From: Patiriisocius sp047731265 | GTDB lineage: Bacteria; Bacteroidota; Bacteroidia; Flavobacteriales; Flavobacteriaceae | Direction: 5' to 3' | Assembly (NCBI RefSeq): GCF_047731265.1 | Contig: NZ_CP159835.1 | Coordinates: forward strand, 3,162,001-3,226,000 | DNA: 64,000 nucleotides | Shown: positions 8,635 through 17,344 of the stretch, piece after piece | Position numbering within the stretch: the stretch's first letter is position 1 | Layout: every line of letters starts with the position of its first letter | Made by a program: the position numbers and the translations under genes | The notes under the pieces: generated by a model | Databases searched by the model: none | Seen by the model: only the letters and a program-made list of their open reading frames with translations | What the model was told of the DNA's origin: nothing

Positions 8635-10170
8635 CTACCAATCAATAGGAAAATAATCCTTCAAAAATTTACCACACCAATGTTTACCTGTGTTAATACC
8701 ATCAATTAAAGGATCCATCACACGGGCTGCGCCATCTACAATATCTAATGGCGGTTGAAAATCGTGGACTTCTACTTTCTTCATAGACAATTCAGCCGGA
8801 TCTTCATCTGTAACCCAACCTGTATCTACCGCATTCATATAAATACCAGATTTAGCGAAGGTTGCTGCAGAGGTATGTGTTAACATATTTAAAGCTGCTT
8901 TGGCCATATTGGTATGTGGATGACGGTCTTCTTTTTTAAATCTATGGAACTTTCCTTCCATAGCCGAAACATTAATAATATGCTTTTTACCTGTATTTTC
9001 TTTCATCATTACGTTAGACAAACGGTTGCATAAAACAAAGGGAGCAACTGCATTTACCAACTGTACCTCTACCATCTCGGTCGTTTCTATTTCCCCTAAT
9101 TTTAAACGCCAACTATTTGTTTTCCGTAAGTCTACTTGTTGTAGATCTGCATCTAATTGCCCTTCTGGAAACACTTCAGTGGTTTGTAGTGTATTGTCAA
9201 AGCTATAAGGTATTTGAGATAACTCGGCTGAGTTACGCAAACCAATGCCAGGTTCTGGGCCGTGCCAAGTTACTGGCAGGGCATTATTCGCATTCATTTT
9301 TGATGTACCAATACTTAAATTTGATAATTCTTCTAAACAGCTTTCGTGATCTTTTAATAAAGGCTGTGCAAGTAAGGGCAATTTATCAATTGGCAGTTTT
9401 TCATTTTCCATTAAATGAAAATAAAAGCCAGAGGGTCTTCGCACGGTTTGTGCTGCATTGTTAATTAGAATATCTAAGCGATCGTATTTCTGCTCTATAT
9501 AATTACAGAAAATTTCTACACTGGGTATGTGCCGTAAATCAAGGCCGTGAATATGCAATCGATCGCTCCATTGCTTGTAATCGTCTTCTTTAGAAAATCG
9601 GATGGCAGAATCTGCTGGAAAACGTGTAGTCGCAACAACAGTAGCACCAGAACGTAATAGCATAAGGGTAATATGATAGCCTATTTTTAATCGAGAGCCA
9701 GTAATTATAGCGACCTGATCCTTTAAATTTGTAGTTTGAAAGCGTTTTGTATAGTTTAAATCACCACACGTTGTGCACATCGTGTCATAAAAATGATGCA
9801 ACCTCGTATAGACTGTTTTACAAACGTAACAGTTTCTTGGTGATTCTAATTCTAATGTGTCATTTGGAATTGCTGCTGCAGCTAGTAGTTTTGGTGCCAC
9901 AAATAAGGTTGCTTCTCTGGCAGAGCGAATTCCTGTTGTTTTTCTTGCGTGGGTATCTTTAGCGATCATTTTACGTTTCGCCGCTTTTTTAGCGTCCTTT
10001 CGCCTGCGTTGAAACTCATCACGATTTGGTCTGGTTAATCCTCCAGCAGCTTTAAAAAGTGATACTCGTTGTTCTTCTGGCAATTCGAAGAGCTGATTGG
10101 TATCTTCCAATAACCCTTGTAACGTAGCAATACAGGATTCTATGTCAAAATCACTAATGGTTTTACTCAT
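8635..10170 (-). CDS. SDR-family protein with N-terminal zinc-ribbon-like region
   Basis: A 511-residue protein. Residues 1-110 are a basic/helical extension (RRRKDAKKAAKRK). A CxxC-x14-CxxC pair (Cys114, 117, 132, 135) forms a probable zinc ribbon. From residue 150 it has a Rossmann short-chain dehydrogenase fold: modified TGSRLKIGYH in place of TGxxxGxG (157-166), NNAAQ (237-241) and an NVSAMEG strand (400-406). The expected YxxxK is TNMAK, so the catalytic Tyr is Thr420 while Lys424 is kept. A long insert (about 245-360) lies before the active site. It may be a degenerate or non-redox SDR. It is monocistronic, with a CspA gene upstream on the same side. Confidence 0.75.
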   Translation of the reverse strand: MSKTISDFDIESCIATLQGLLEDTNQLFELPEEQRVSLFKAAGGLTRPNRDEFQRRRKDAKKAAKRKMIAKDTHARKTTGIRSAREATLFVAPKLLAAAAIPNDTLELESPRNCYVCKTVYTRLHHFYDTMCTTCGDLNYTKRFQTTNLKDQVAIITGSRLKIGYHITLMLLRSGATVVATTRFPADSAIRFSKEDDYKQWSDRLHIHGLDLRHIPSVEIFCNYIEQKYDRLDILINNAAQTVRRPSGFYFHLMENEKLPIDKLPLLAQPLLKDHESCLEELSNLSIGTSKMNANNALPVTWHGPEPGIGLRNSAELSQIPYSFDNTLQTTEVFPEGQLDADLQQVDLRKTNSWRLKLGEIETTEMVEVQLVNAVAPFVLCNRLSNVMMKENTGKKHIINVSAMEGKFHRFKKEDRHPHTNMAKAALNMLTHTSAATFAKSGIYMNAVDTGWVTDEDPAELSMKKVEVHDFQPPLDIVDGAARVMDPLIDGINTGKHWCGKFLKDYFPIDW

Positions 10171-10307
10171 AACAACTACCTACTTTTATTCTTTTAGAGA
10201 TTTGAAACAATATTAAGTTCTGTTTCGAAATCTTAAAACTGTGAAGCTATAAAGGGAATTTCTGAAAAGCCGAACATTCTCTTAGGTGCCTAGACTATTG
10301 TATACTA

Positions 10308-10337
10308 AAAGAGCCCATCTATTAAGATGGGCTCTTT
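10308..10337. terminator. Bidirectional terminator after cspA
   Basis: A perfect 13-bp inverted repeat (AAAGAGCCCATCT / AGATGGGCTCTTT) with a 4-base loop. It is followed by T-rich sequence on the minus strand and sits about 20 bases after the CspA stop, and ends cspA transcription before the SDR gene. Confidence 0.85.
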
Positions 10338-10358
10338 CTGAAAATATATGGATATATA

Positions 10359-10550
10359 TTAAAGAACTTTTACGTTTACCGCGTTTAATCCTTTGTTTCC
10401 TTCTTGTAAATCGAATTCAACTTCGTCACCTTCTCTAATCTCATCGATTAATCCAGAAATGTGTACAAAATGGTCTTTATCTACACCTTCTTCAGTGATG
10501 AATCCAAAACCTTTAGTGTCGTTGAAAAATTTTACTGTTCCTTTACTCAT
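10359..10550 (-). CDS. Cold-shock protein, CspA family
   Basis: A 63-residue single cold-shock domain with both RNA-binding motifs: RNP1 KGFGFIT (residues 13-19) and RNP2 DHFVHIS (26-32). CspA proteins bind single-stranded RNA and melt secondary structure. The protein is nearly identical to a second copy at 42208-42399, so the genome carries at least two recent paralogues. A promoter with a good Bacteroidota -7 box lies about 40 bases upstream and a strong hairpin terminator directly downstream, so it is a single-gene transcript. Confidence 0.97.
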   Translation of the reverse strand: MSKGTVKFFNDTKGFGFITEEGVDKDHFVHISGLIDEIREGDEVEFDLQEGNKGLNAVNVKVL

Positions 10551-10587
10551 TGTAATGTAATTTAATTTATTAATACTTATTAGATGG

Positions 10588-10620
10588 CAAAGATAGTGCC
10601 ATTAATCGTAGTATGCAACC
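10588..10620 (-). promoter_or_regulatory. Promoter of the CspA gene
   Basis: On the minus strand a -7 box TATCTTTG (10595-10588) fits the Bacteroidota consensus TAnnTTTG, with GGTTGC at the -33 position about 19 bases upstream. The predicted start of transcription gives a leader of about 30 bases before the ATG at 10550. Confidence 0.6.
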
Positions 10621-10790
10621 ATTATATCTTTCGATATACATTTTCTCTTCATTTCTACCTTATTTCGTTAAAAAAAACGTATGTATTTAAAAGCTATTCG
10701 ACCTATCTAGCTAGGCTACTATTGGGCTAACGTGCAATCTTAGTAGATTTAGCCGAAGCATCTGTAAGTTTGACAAGATAAGCCATATAT

Positions 10791-13700
10791 TTAAAATCCA
10801 AAGCCCATTTTAAATGCCAAACGCACACCATCACCACTATTAAATGCTGAAACGTTCGCCGTCATCATCTCTGCCAAATTAACAAACACACCTCCACCAA
10901 ATGAAGTATTCCAGTCGCTGTCATTAAAAATTGGATTGAATACAAGATCGTCATCAACCCATATGCGTCCGTAATCGGCACCACCAAATACCCCTAGGTT
11001 TAATGGGAGTATGCTTGTTTTTAAACCTATTATATTCCAACGAATATCTGTGGTTTGGACAAACGCTCTTTTTCCAGTAAAACGTTCGTTACGATAGCCC
11101 CGTAGGCCAGTATTCGCTCCCAAAGTAGCTCCTTGGTAAAACTCAAAGTCATCCCCTAGATTCACATGTCCTGCCAAATTTGTTGCTAGCACTAATCGAC
11201 CTGTAGAAATTAATTTATAATCGAAGCCTAGCGTTGGCATCACATAGCCATAGCCTTTATTGGTTGCTACATTATTTTTATAACCAACTTGAAGCCCCAG
11301 TTGCATACCAAGCGTGGGAAAAGCCTGATCATCTTTATTTTCGAAATGATAGGCTGCATTTACACCGTAAAAATCTTGGTTATCGTAAACCGATTCATTA
11401 ATCGTTGTAATACCCATAGTGTTGCTAGTGTTCGTTAGATCGTCTAAAAAGCGCGCATTTGTGCGGTCAACCTGATTAGATTCATAAAAAATACCCGCTT
11501 TAATATTAGCGCCAAGATCACCCTTCCAGACTAACGAAGGCATTACTTTGAACGTTCTTATTTTAACTCGGTTATAATCTAAATTTGCATCAAAGCCATC
11601 ACCATCATCTGCCTCAGGGTTTGGTGTACTATTTCCATAACCAAAGAAGTTAATGGCGTAATTTGGACTGTTAAATTGTGCATCGATACTAAAATTTAAA
11701 TCTCCAACTACATTGGCAAATTCTCCTGTATAGAATAAGTCATACCCCTGTGTTGCAAAATAGTAAGAGGCCGAAATAATATGTTTAGCGGTGAACGGGT
11801 TTCTTTCGAAACCATAATCTGTATTTATGTTTGTTACTCCTATTTTAAAACCATCATCTGGATTAGAACCTATTACAGGTATTATTGCATTGACATTATT
11901 TTTTAATTTTTTATAATCGTAGACGTTCATATCATATCTATCATTTAGACGTATCCTAGTTTTTTTTACTTGAGAGATATCATTCTTTTTACTTTTATAA
12001 TCGTAGATAACAATTTTACCGCCTTCTGGAATAATATATTTGTCATTATTTTGACCTCCAATTAATCTAATTTTAATCTTATTATTCTTCCCTTTTGTTT
12101 CAAAAACATCACCATCATCTAAGCCATAAATCCATATTTCTTTAGTTTCAGATTTGGTGTACGTTCGTTCTAGAAACACCTCCCCTTTTTCACCTTTTTG
12201 AATGCGTTGTGCTGTTATTTTAACTTCACCATTTGAGAGGCATTGAATAGTAAAATAGTCGTCTTTATTTGTTCCTTTTATGACTGCATATTTATTAACT
12301 AAAGCATAATACCTGTCAGATATCGCTTGCAGATTGCCTCTTCTTGCCTTTAATTTCCTTTTGAGATCATCAAAAGATTGATCACGAACTTCTACAGGAA
12401 AGTTTAAAAAAGCTGCATCAATTATAGCATCGGTGATCCCATTTTGAATAACCTTTACTTGTGCATCCCAAGCAACTTTATTTGAAAGTTGAATGAATTC
12501 CATGTCTAAGGGATAAGGTTCAACATTAACACCCTTAACATCTACCAAATCTTCATCATATTTTCTAAGTATTCTTGCAGTAGGTATTATAGCAAGACCA
12601 ATACTAAATAAAGGTCCATCAGACATAATTGAAAACGCTTGATCTCTATCCCGTGGCAAGGGGCGATATACTTTTTTGTTATTTTCTTTAAATTCAATCC
12701 AACGCCATTGGTCATAATGTCTGTCCCAATCTCCAATAAGCATATCAAATAAACGTGCCCGAATATAAGCGGCTTCATCTATCACAATATCTTCATCCTT
12801 ATGTAATTTATCCATCACCTCTTCTGTGCTAATAATCTTATCCTTAAAACCAAAACTAGCTTGATCACTGTGACCTTCAGAAGTATGCTCTTCAATCATG
12901 TACAATGCGTCTCCAAATTCACCATTAAAATCGCCTAATGCGCTTTGTTTTGGAATGTAATAGAGTGTAGGATTTGTATGATATAATCCTATGGCGTCAG
13001 ATAAAGTTCCTGTTACAAAAGGTGCATAAGGATGCGACCCAGCAAATACATCTAGCACCAGGGCTTCAGTTCTAGTTTTGTCAAATTGACCTTCGATATA
13101 ATTCTCTTTAAATATAAGGGATTGTAAGTATTGCACGGCATTTTTACGCAGTGCACGCATCACATACTGAGCACCGTTTTTGTCTTCAAGTCGCAAGGAA
13201 ATAGATTGATTCCCACCACCCTTTCTTATAACCTTCAGCCCCCCATACATGGTGTCTAGATCTACCGTTGGCGCTATTACTGGTGTACTGTATAACTTTC
13301 TGTAACGATCTCCCCAAAGAAATTTAAATATGTCAGATTTATCTGTTTCTGCCGCTGTATATATGACCCCAACTTTTTCCTTCGGAAAAGTAGTTGGATA
13401 AGCAGTATCTAATTTCTTGACTTGAGGTTTAATTACCGCTGTCTCATATACAATTTTGTTTTCCTCAGTTCCATAAAAACGAACATGGGAAGAACCGTCT
13501 TTGAATACATCAAGTCTTGCAAAACCGTGTGTTCCATATGAAAATTGACCCGCGCCTACATTGCGTGTTGGAGAAACGTTAGAGCCCGACCCACTTACGA
13601 TTTGGTGTAGGTTATCTGCAACTAAATATTGTAGACTCTGCTCATGACCAGAAACGAATATCACCTTTTTATTCTCTTGAGAGATGGTAACTAAGCGTCT

Positions 13701-14513
13701 TTTAAGTTCGTTATAACGTTTGTGTTGTATGTCTGCTTTGTTTATACCACTTGTTTTTCGAATCACATTTTTGAGTGTCCCCAAGACTGGAACTGGTTTC
13801 ATATGGTCTCCAAAAGAGTATTGTCCACCGTGAGGACCATTAGTATACATGGGATGATGCATTGTGACAATAGTAGTTTTCCCTCTCGCTTTTTTAATAA
13901 GACTTTCATATTCATCTAAAAAATCGTTTCTCGTTTTGAATTCGCATTTGTCATTAATGGTGGGATGATTATCCCAATCTTCTATGTACCATTGGCTATC
14001 AACAATAATAAGTTCAATATCATCAGAAATATGAATTTTCTCGATAGGACAACCATCTTCTGGTAAAAAAGTTTTTTTTCCTAGAAGATTTTTAATATAT
14101 TTTTCTTGTCGCTTTAGCCCTTCGGGCCCACCACTAGACCAATCGTGATTACCAGGAATAAAGATAGTTTTACCTTTAAAATTAGTGACTGTATTTGTTT
14201 GAGTCATTAGCTGTTGTTCTTGAAAAGCTCTTCGGGCATCCTTCTTTTTAGGGAATCCCTCTGCTGATATATTATTACCAAGAAAAATTAAGGTACTATT
14301 CTTGGATGCTTTATTTAGTTCCTCTTTTAAGGCTGGCAAGACCTTGGAAGTTTCTCCTAACGGTATGTTTCCTGCATCACCAATTAGGTAAAAGGAATGA
14401 ACTACATCCTTATTTAGCGCAGGTGTACTTGCAATTTTAATTTGCGGAGCATAGGTTGCGCATGAGCTGACGAAAAAGGCTGTCAACATCAAGAGAAATA
14501 TTTTTTTTATCAT
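10791..14513 (-). CDS. Giant lipoprotein: metallophosphoesterase, kinase-like middle, Omp85-like barrel
   Basis: A 1240-residue protein with lipobox VSSC (Cys18). Residues 40-300 form a calcineurin-like phosphoesterase: GDAG (45-48), LGNN (78-81), GNHD (121-124), MHHP (218-221) and GHEQ (289-292; the last His of GHxH is Gln). Residues 430-640 have kinase-fold features: a Gly-rich GGGNQSISLRL followed by YVMRALRK (N-lobe-like Lys), then MLIGDWDRH (591-599) and RPLPRDRDQAF (617-627), resembling the catalytic HxD/DR and metal loops of HipA/FAM20-type kinases. After about residue 850 it becomes a 16-strand-like barrel with the Omp85 signature GLRGYRNERFTG. An outer-membrane location with an exposed phosphohydrolase is likely. 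The kinase reading is inference. Confidence 0.75.
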   Translation of the reverse strand: MIKKIFLLMLTAFFVSSCATYAPQIKIASTPALNKDVVHSFYLIGDAGNIPLGETSKVLPALKEELNKASKNSTLIFLGNNISAEGFPKKKDARRAFQEQQLMTQTNTVTNFKGKTIFIPGNHDWSSGGPEGLKRQEKYIKNLLGKKTFLPEDGCPIEKIHISDDIELIIVDSQWYIEDWDNHPTINDKCEFKTRNDFLDEYESLIKKARGKTTIVTMHHPMYTNGPHGGQYSFGDHMKPVPVLGTLKNVIRKTSGINKADIQHKRYNELKRRLVTISQENKKVIFVSGHEQSLQYLVADNLHQIVSGSGSNVSPTRNVGAGQFSYGTHGFARLDVFKDGSSHVRFYGTEENKIVYETAVIKPQVKKLDTAYPTTFPKEKVGVIYTAAETDKSDIFKFLWGDRYRKLYSTPVIAPTVDLDTMYGGLKVIRKGGGNQSISLRLEDKNGAQYVMRALRKNAVQYLQSLIFKENYIEGQFDKTRTEALVLDVFAGSHPYAPFVTGTLSDAIGLYHTNPTLYYIPKQSALGDFNGEFGDALYMIEEHTSEGHSDQASFGFKDKIISTEEVMDKLHKDEDIVIDEAAYIRARLFDMLIGDWDRHYDQWRWIEFKENNKKVYRPLPRDRDQAFSIMSDGPLFSIGLAIIPTARILRKYDEDLVDVKGVNVEPYPLDMEFIQLSNKVAWDAQVKVIQNGITDAIIDAAFLNFPVEVRDQSFDDLKRKLKARRGNLQAISDRYYALVNKYAVIKGTNKDDYFTIQCLSNGEVKITAQRIQKGEKGEVFLERTYTKSETKEIWIYGLDDGDVFETKGKNNKIKIRLIGGQNNDKYIIPEGGKIVIYDYKSKKNDISQVKKTRIRLNDRYDMNVYDYKKLKNNVNAIIPVIGSNPDDGFKIGVTNINTDYGFERNPFTAKHIISASYYFATQGYDLFYTGEFANVVGDLNFSIDAQFNSPNYAINFFGYGNSTPNPEADDGDGFDANLDYNRVKIRTFKVMPSLVWKGDLGANIKAGIFYESNQVDRTNARFLDDLTNTSNTMGITTINESVYDNQDFYGVNAAYHFENKDDQAFPTLGMQLGLQVGYKNNVATNKGYGYVMPTLGFDYKLISTGRLVLATNLAGHVNLGDDFEFYQGATLGANTGLRGYRNERFTGKRAFVQTTDIRWNIIGLKTSILPLNLGVFGGADYGRIWVDDDLVFNPIFNDSDWNTSFGGGVFVNLAEMMTANVSAFNSGDGVRLAFKMGFGF

Positions 14514-14944
14514 CAGAAAACATTTTATTGAAAGTAATTAGGGAAGATACAAGTAAGTATTCGGTTATAAAAAACTTACAACAATCAAAACAAATTTAAA
14601 AGGTGTTAGAGATTCTTAAATACCATAAAATATAAGCTCTTTGATAAAGCAAAGTGATCCATCTTTACAAAACTCAGAACAGGTGCAACCTAAAATATAA
14701 TAGTCCATTTTTGTTATTTAGTTAGTGCAATGTTCAAAGGTCTTGCCTATACCAAGAAAGCTAATCTTTATACCTGTTCAATTTTTGTAGTAGCAACGTT
14801 TTAGTATGCTATTTAATAATGGTCGCACTTTTTCTATCTAACTAAAATAGAAAAAGGAGCTACATCACTTTAATTCGTTTACAGGTAGTATATTTGCCTT
14901 ATTTATTATAAACACTTCGCCAAACAGTTAGCTCTTTAATTCCT
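14514..14944. other. Gene-free stretch
   Basis: About 430 bases between divergent genes. It contains AT-rich sequence and a possible -7 box TATATTTG at 14889-14896 upstream of the helicase-like gene. No decayed gene was recognised. Confidence 0.35.
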
Positions 14945-15556
14945 ATGCCATTCAAAAAATTACATCCCAATATATTAGAGAAGCTAACAACTTTTGAAAT
15001 AGAAGCTCCTACTCCTTTACAAAGCAAGAGCATACCTATCATTAAAAGTGGCGCCAATGTATATTGCACTGCTCCAAAAGATAGCGGGAAAACGACCACA
15101 TTGATACTTACTACTTTGCAAAGATTAAAATGTGAGGCCGTTGGAGATGCCCCAAGAGCAGTAGTTCTTGTAGCAAATAAGGAAAGAGCAATAGAATTAT
15201 ACGTTGCTTTTTTAGAATATACAAAACACAATTCCTTACGCGTGTATGTAGGGCACGAACATCTTCATGTGGATATTCAAAAGTCGGAGATATTTATGGG
15301 GGTAGACATTCTTATTTCTACGCCAAAATCAATGAATACTCTATTTTTAATGAATGGAGTTAGTATCTCACAATTAAAAATATTTAGTATAGATGATGCT
15401 GAATTTCTAGTTCAAAAGTCTTCATATAGCGCCATTATGTCGATTGCTCAAAGTATTAAAAAGTGCCAATACGTGCTCTATTCAGAAAAAATGCACCCGA
15501 TCCTAAAACGGTTTGAATCTCATTTTATGGAATACTCTAAAAAGGTTTCTGTTTAA
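14945..15556 (+). CDS. Half-length DEAD-box helicase-like protein
   Basis: A 203-residue protein that contains only the first RecA domain of a DEAD-box helicase. It has the aromatic F17 and Q motif PTPLQ (22-26), Walker A APKDSGKT (43-50), a TPKSM in place of TPGR (126-130) and DDAE (150-153) in place of DEAD. The SAT motif and the entire second RecA domain with HRxGR are absent. It can be expected to bind ATP or RNA weakly at best and cannot unwind on its own; a regulatory or partner role is possible. The frame is intact and codon use looks like its neighbours, so this seems to be a stable protein rather than a fresh pseudogene. Confidence 0.7.
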   Translation: MPFKKLHPNILEKLTTFEIEAPTPLQSKSIPIIKSGANVYCTAPKDSGKTTTLILTTLQRLKCEAVGDAPRAVVLVANKERAIELYVAFLEYTKHNSLRVYVGHEHLHVDIQKSEIFMGVDILISTPKSMNTLFLMNGVSISQLKIFSIDDAEFLVQKSSYSAIMSIAQSIKKCQYVLYSEKMHPILKRFESHFMEYSKKVSV

Positions 15557-15662
15557 GAAGAAAGAGAAAAGATCGCTGTGCTGAAAGAATAAAGAGAATG
15601 GAATGTTGCAAGCGTACCTAATAATAAAATCTTAGAACTAGAAATAATTAAACGTAGAAACT

Positions 15663-16304
15663 GTGATACCTAAATTACATTATATATCTCAAGGAGATTC
15701 TCCAAAGGAGCATCTGGAAAATATCCAAAAAGCCTGTGCCTCTGGTGCAGAGTTAGTGCAGTTACGTTTGAAAATTAGTTCTGAAAAGAAACTTTTAAAA
15801 TTCGCTCAAGAAGCTAGAGAAATCACCGCTCACTTTCAAACCAGACTGCTCATTAATGATCACTTTAAAATAGCAAAAGAAGTGAAGGCAGATGGAGTAC
15901 ATTTAGGAAAAACGGACACTTGCCCTACTAGCGTTAGAAAGTTTTTACACTCTTGGCAAATTATAGGCGGGACAGCAAATACTTTCCAAGATTGCGAAAC
16001 ACTGCTTGATAAACAAGTAAATTATATTAGCTTAGGGCCTTTTAGAGCGAGAGCAACTAAAGATAATGCACCCCCAGTTTTAGGTTTAAATGGCTATACT
16101 GCCATTACAGATATATTGAAAACAGGCACTCCTATTATAGGCGTTGGAGGTATCACAACCGAAGATGTTTCAGACATATTAAAAACAGGGGTTTCTGGAA
16201 TTGCGGTATCTGAAGCAATTACGCGTGATTTTAATACTATTAGAACATTTAACCAATTACTAAACGCATCTTCAACAGCAGAGCAACGCCATACGTTTGA
16301 ATAG
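15663..16304 (+). CDS. Thiamine phosphate synthase (ThiE-like)
   Basis: A 213-residue TIM-barrel protein starting with GTG (IPKLHYISQG). ThiE couples HMP-pyrophosphate and thiazole phosphate to thiamine phosphate. Visible motifs: QLRLK (residues 33-37; substrate pyrophosphate binding), LLINDHFKIA, ADGVHLGKTD, ISLGPFRARATKD in place of GPxFxTxTK, and IIGVGGIT phosphate loop. The other thi genes are not nearby, and some positions diverge from classical ThiE, so it could be the TenI-like or second ThiE copy found in Flavobacteriaceae. Confidence 0.85.
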   Translation: MIPKLHYISQGDSPKEHLENIQKACASGAELVQLRLKISSEKKLLKFAQEAREITAHFQTRLLINDHFKIAKEVKADGVHLGKTDTCPTSVRKFLHSWQIIGGTANTFQDCETLLDKQVNYISLGPFRARATKDNAPPVLGLNGYTAITDILKTGTPIIGVGGITTEDVSDILKTGVSGIAVSEAITRDFNTIRTFNQLLNASSTAEQRHTFE

Positions 16305-16530
16305 CAATAAAACAGTTTTAACTTTATAAAAGGAGTTAAATCATTTGACTTTTTTTCTGTTGCTTGTTTATTATTTATGCTGTTGGTCGTTAGGAGCTTT
16401 AGTCAAAAAAGGAAACCTACGATCTAATAAAAGATATTTACATTTAGATTGAACTTTAAAACTGTAGTGTGTTTTCCATTGTTCCAAGTTCGAAAATTTT
16501 CGCTCTCTTTAATGCTGAAAACGATTTAAA

Positions 16531-16578
16531 ACACAAATAAAGCCATCAAATAATAGTATTTGATGGCTTTATTTGTGT
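16531..16578. terminator. Long perfect hairpin terminator
   Basis: A perfect 22-bp inverted repeat with a 4-base loop (ATAG), core GCCATCAAATA/TATTTGATGGC, flanked by A and T tracts. It lies between the convergent ThiE-like gene and the secreted protein at 16713 and can terminate both. The rest of 16305-16712 holds nothing recognisable. Confidence 0.85.
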
Positions 16579-16712
16579 TGTCTCCTAAGGTTACAGATAA
16601 TTGTATAAAGTATTACATCTCAAATTTACTGTATGCCTATCTCCTTAGTCCTGTACTCTTCAAAATATGTTAGATGAGGCTTCCTAACATAAATAGTAAC
16701 AACACTAACAAT

Positions 16713-17282
16713 TCAATCTTTCCAGCCCCAAGGAGATTCAGGGGTTTCAATAGGCTTAGTAAGATCCATAACAACCCTAAAAACGCGGTCTGTTCCTAAA
16801 CGACGCAAATTATAGGTAAAGGTTGTTTCGTCTACAGTAATCCACCAAACGTTAGTCGCCGCGGCTGGGATTAATTTTTGCGTGTGACCATCTGCAGGAA
16901 AAAATTGGATATCTGCTTTCCCTTGATTTGACGACGTGCCGCCATAAAAGTTAACCGCATCCTTGGTATCATCTTCATGACGATGATCGTGTTTTAAAGA
17001 AATAATGCCTTCGTTCATTGTTAAAATCCAAGTCCGTGATTTATCATCTCCTACATAAAAAGGAATTTTTAGTTCATTCTCAGTACAAGAACGTAGGTGC
17101 ATGACCAGTTTCTTTCCACCAAAGGTTTGATCTTCTTCCGGAATTTCAAGGGTTCCAGCATAAGCATTACCACAATGGGATTTTAACGTATTCCAAAAAG
17201 AAATAGAGGTCTCATTTTCTTGCCCTATACTCTGGATAGAAAAAAGTAGGGTTAGTATTGCGAATAATTGTTTCAATATCAT
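16713..17282 (-). CDS. Secreted protein of unknown function
   Basis: The ATG at 17282 is preferred over 17303 because it starts directly at a signal peptide (MILKQLFAILTLLFSIQSIGQ, cleavage after GQ). The mature part has about 165 residues with many aromatic strands, a DDKSRTW stretch and HDHRHEDDTKD, a His/Asp-rich stretch that could bind metal. I do not recognise a named family. It follows the CocE hydrolase gene on the same strand with a 62-base gap and is likely co-transcribed. Confidence 0.6.
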   Translation of the reverse strand: MILKQLFAILTLLFSIQSIGQENETSISFWNTLKSHCGNAYAGTLEIPEEDQTFGGKKLVMHLRSCTENELKIPFYVGDDKSRTWILTMNEGIISLKHDHRHEDDTKDAVNFYGGTSSNQGKADIQFFPADGHTQKLIPAAATNVWWITVDETTFTYNLRRLGTDRVFRVVMDLTKPIETPESPWGWKD

Positions 17283-17344
17283 ACTGCTATTTAAGAATGC
17301 CAAATATAAAATATTTAAAGCTATTCAATTTTAGTTCACAGGTT

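Noticed and set aside
16531..16578. Long hairpin as an IS end or attachment site
   Set aside because: Position between convergent genes with T-run and no second copy fits a terminator better.
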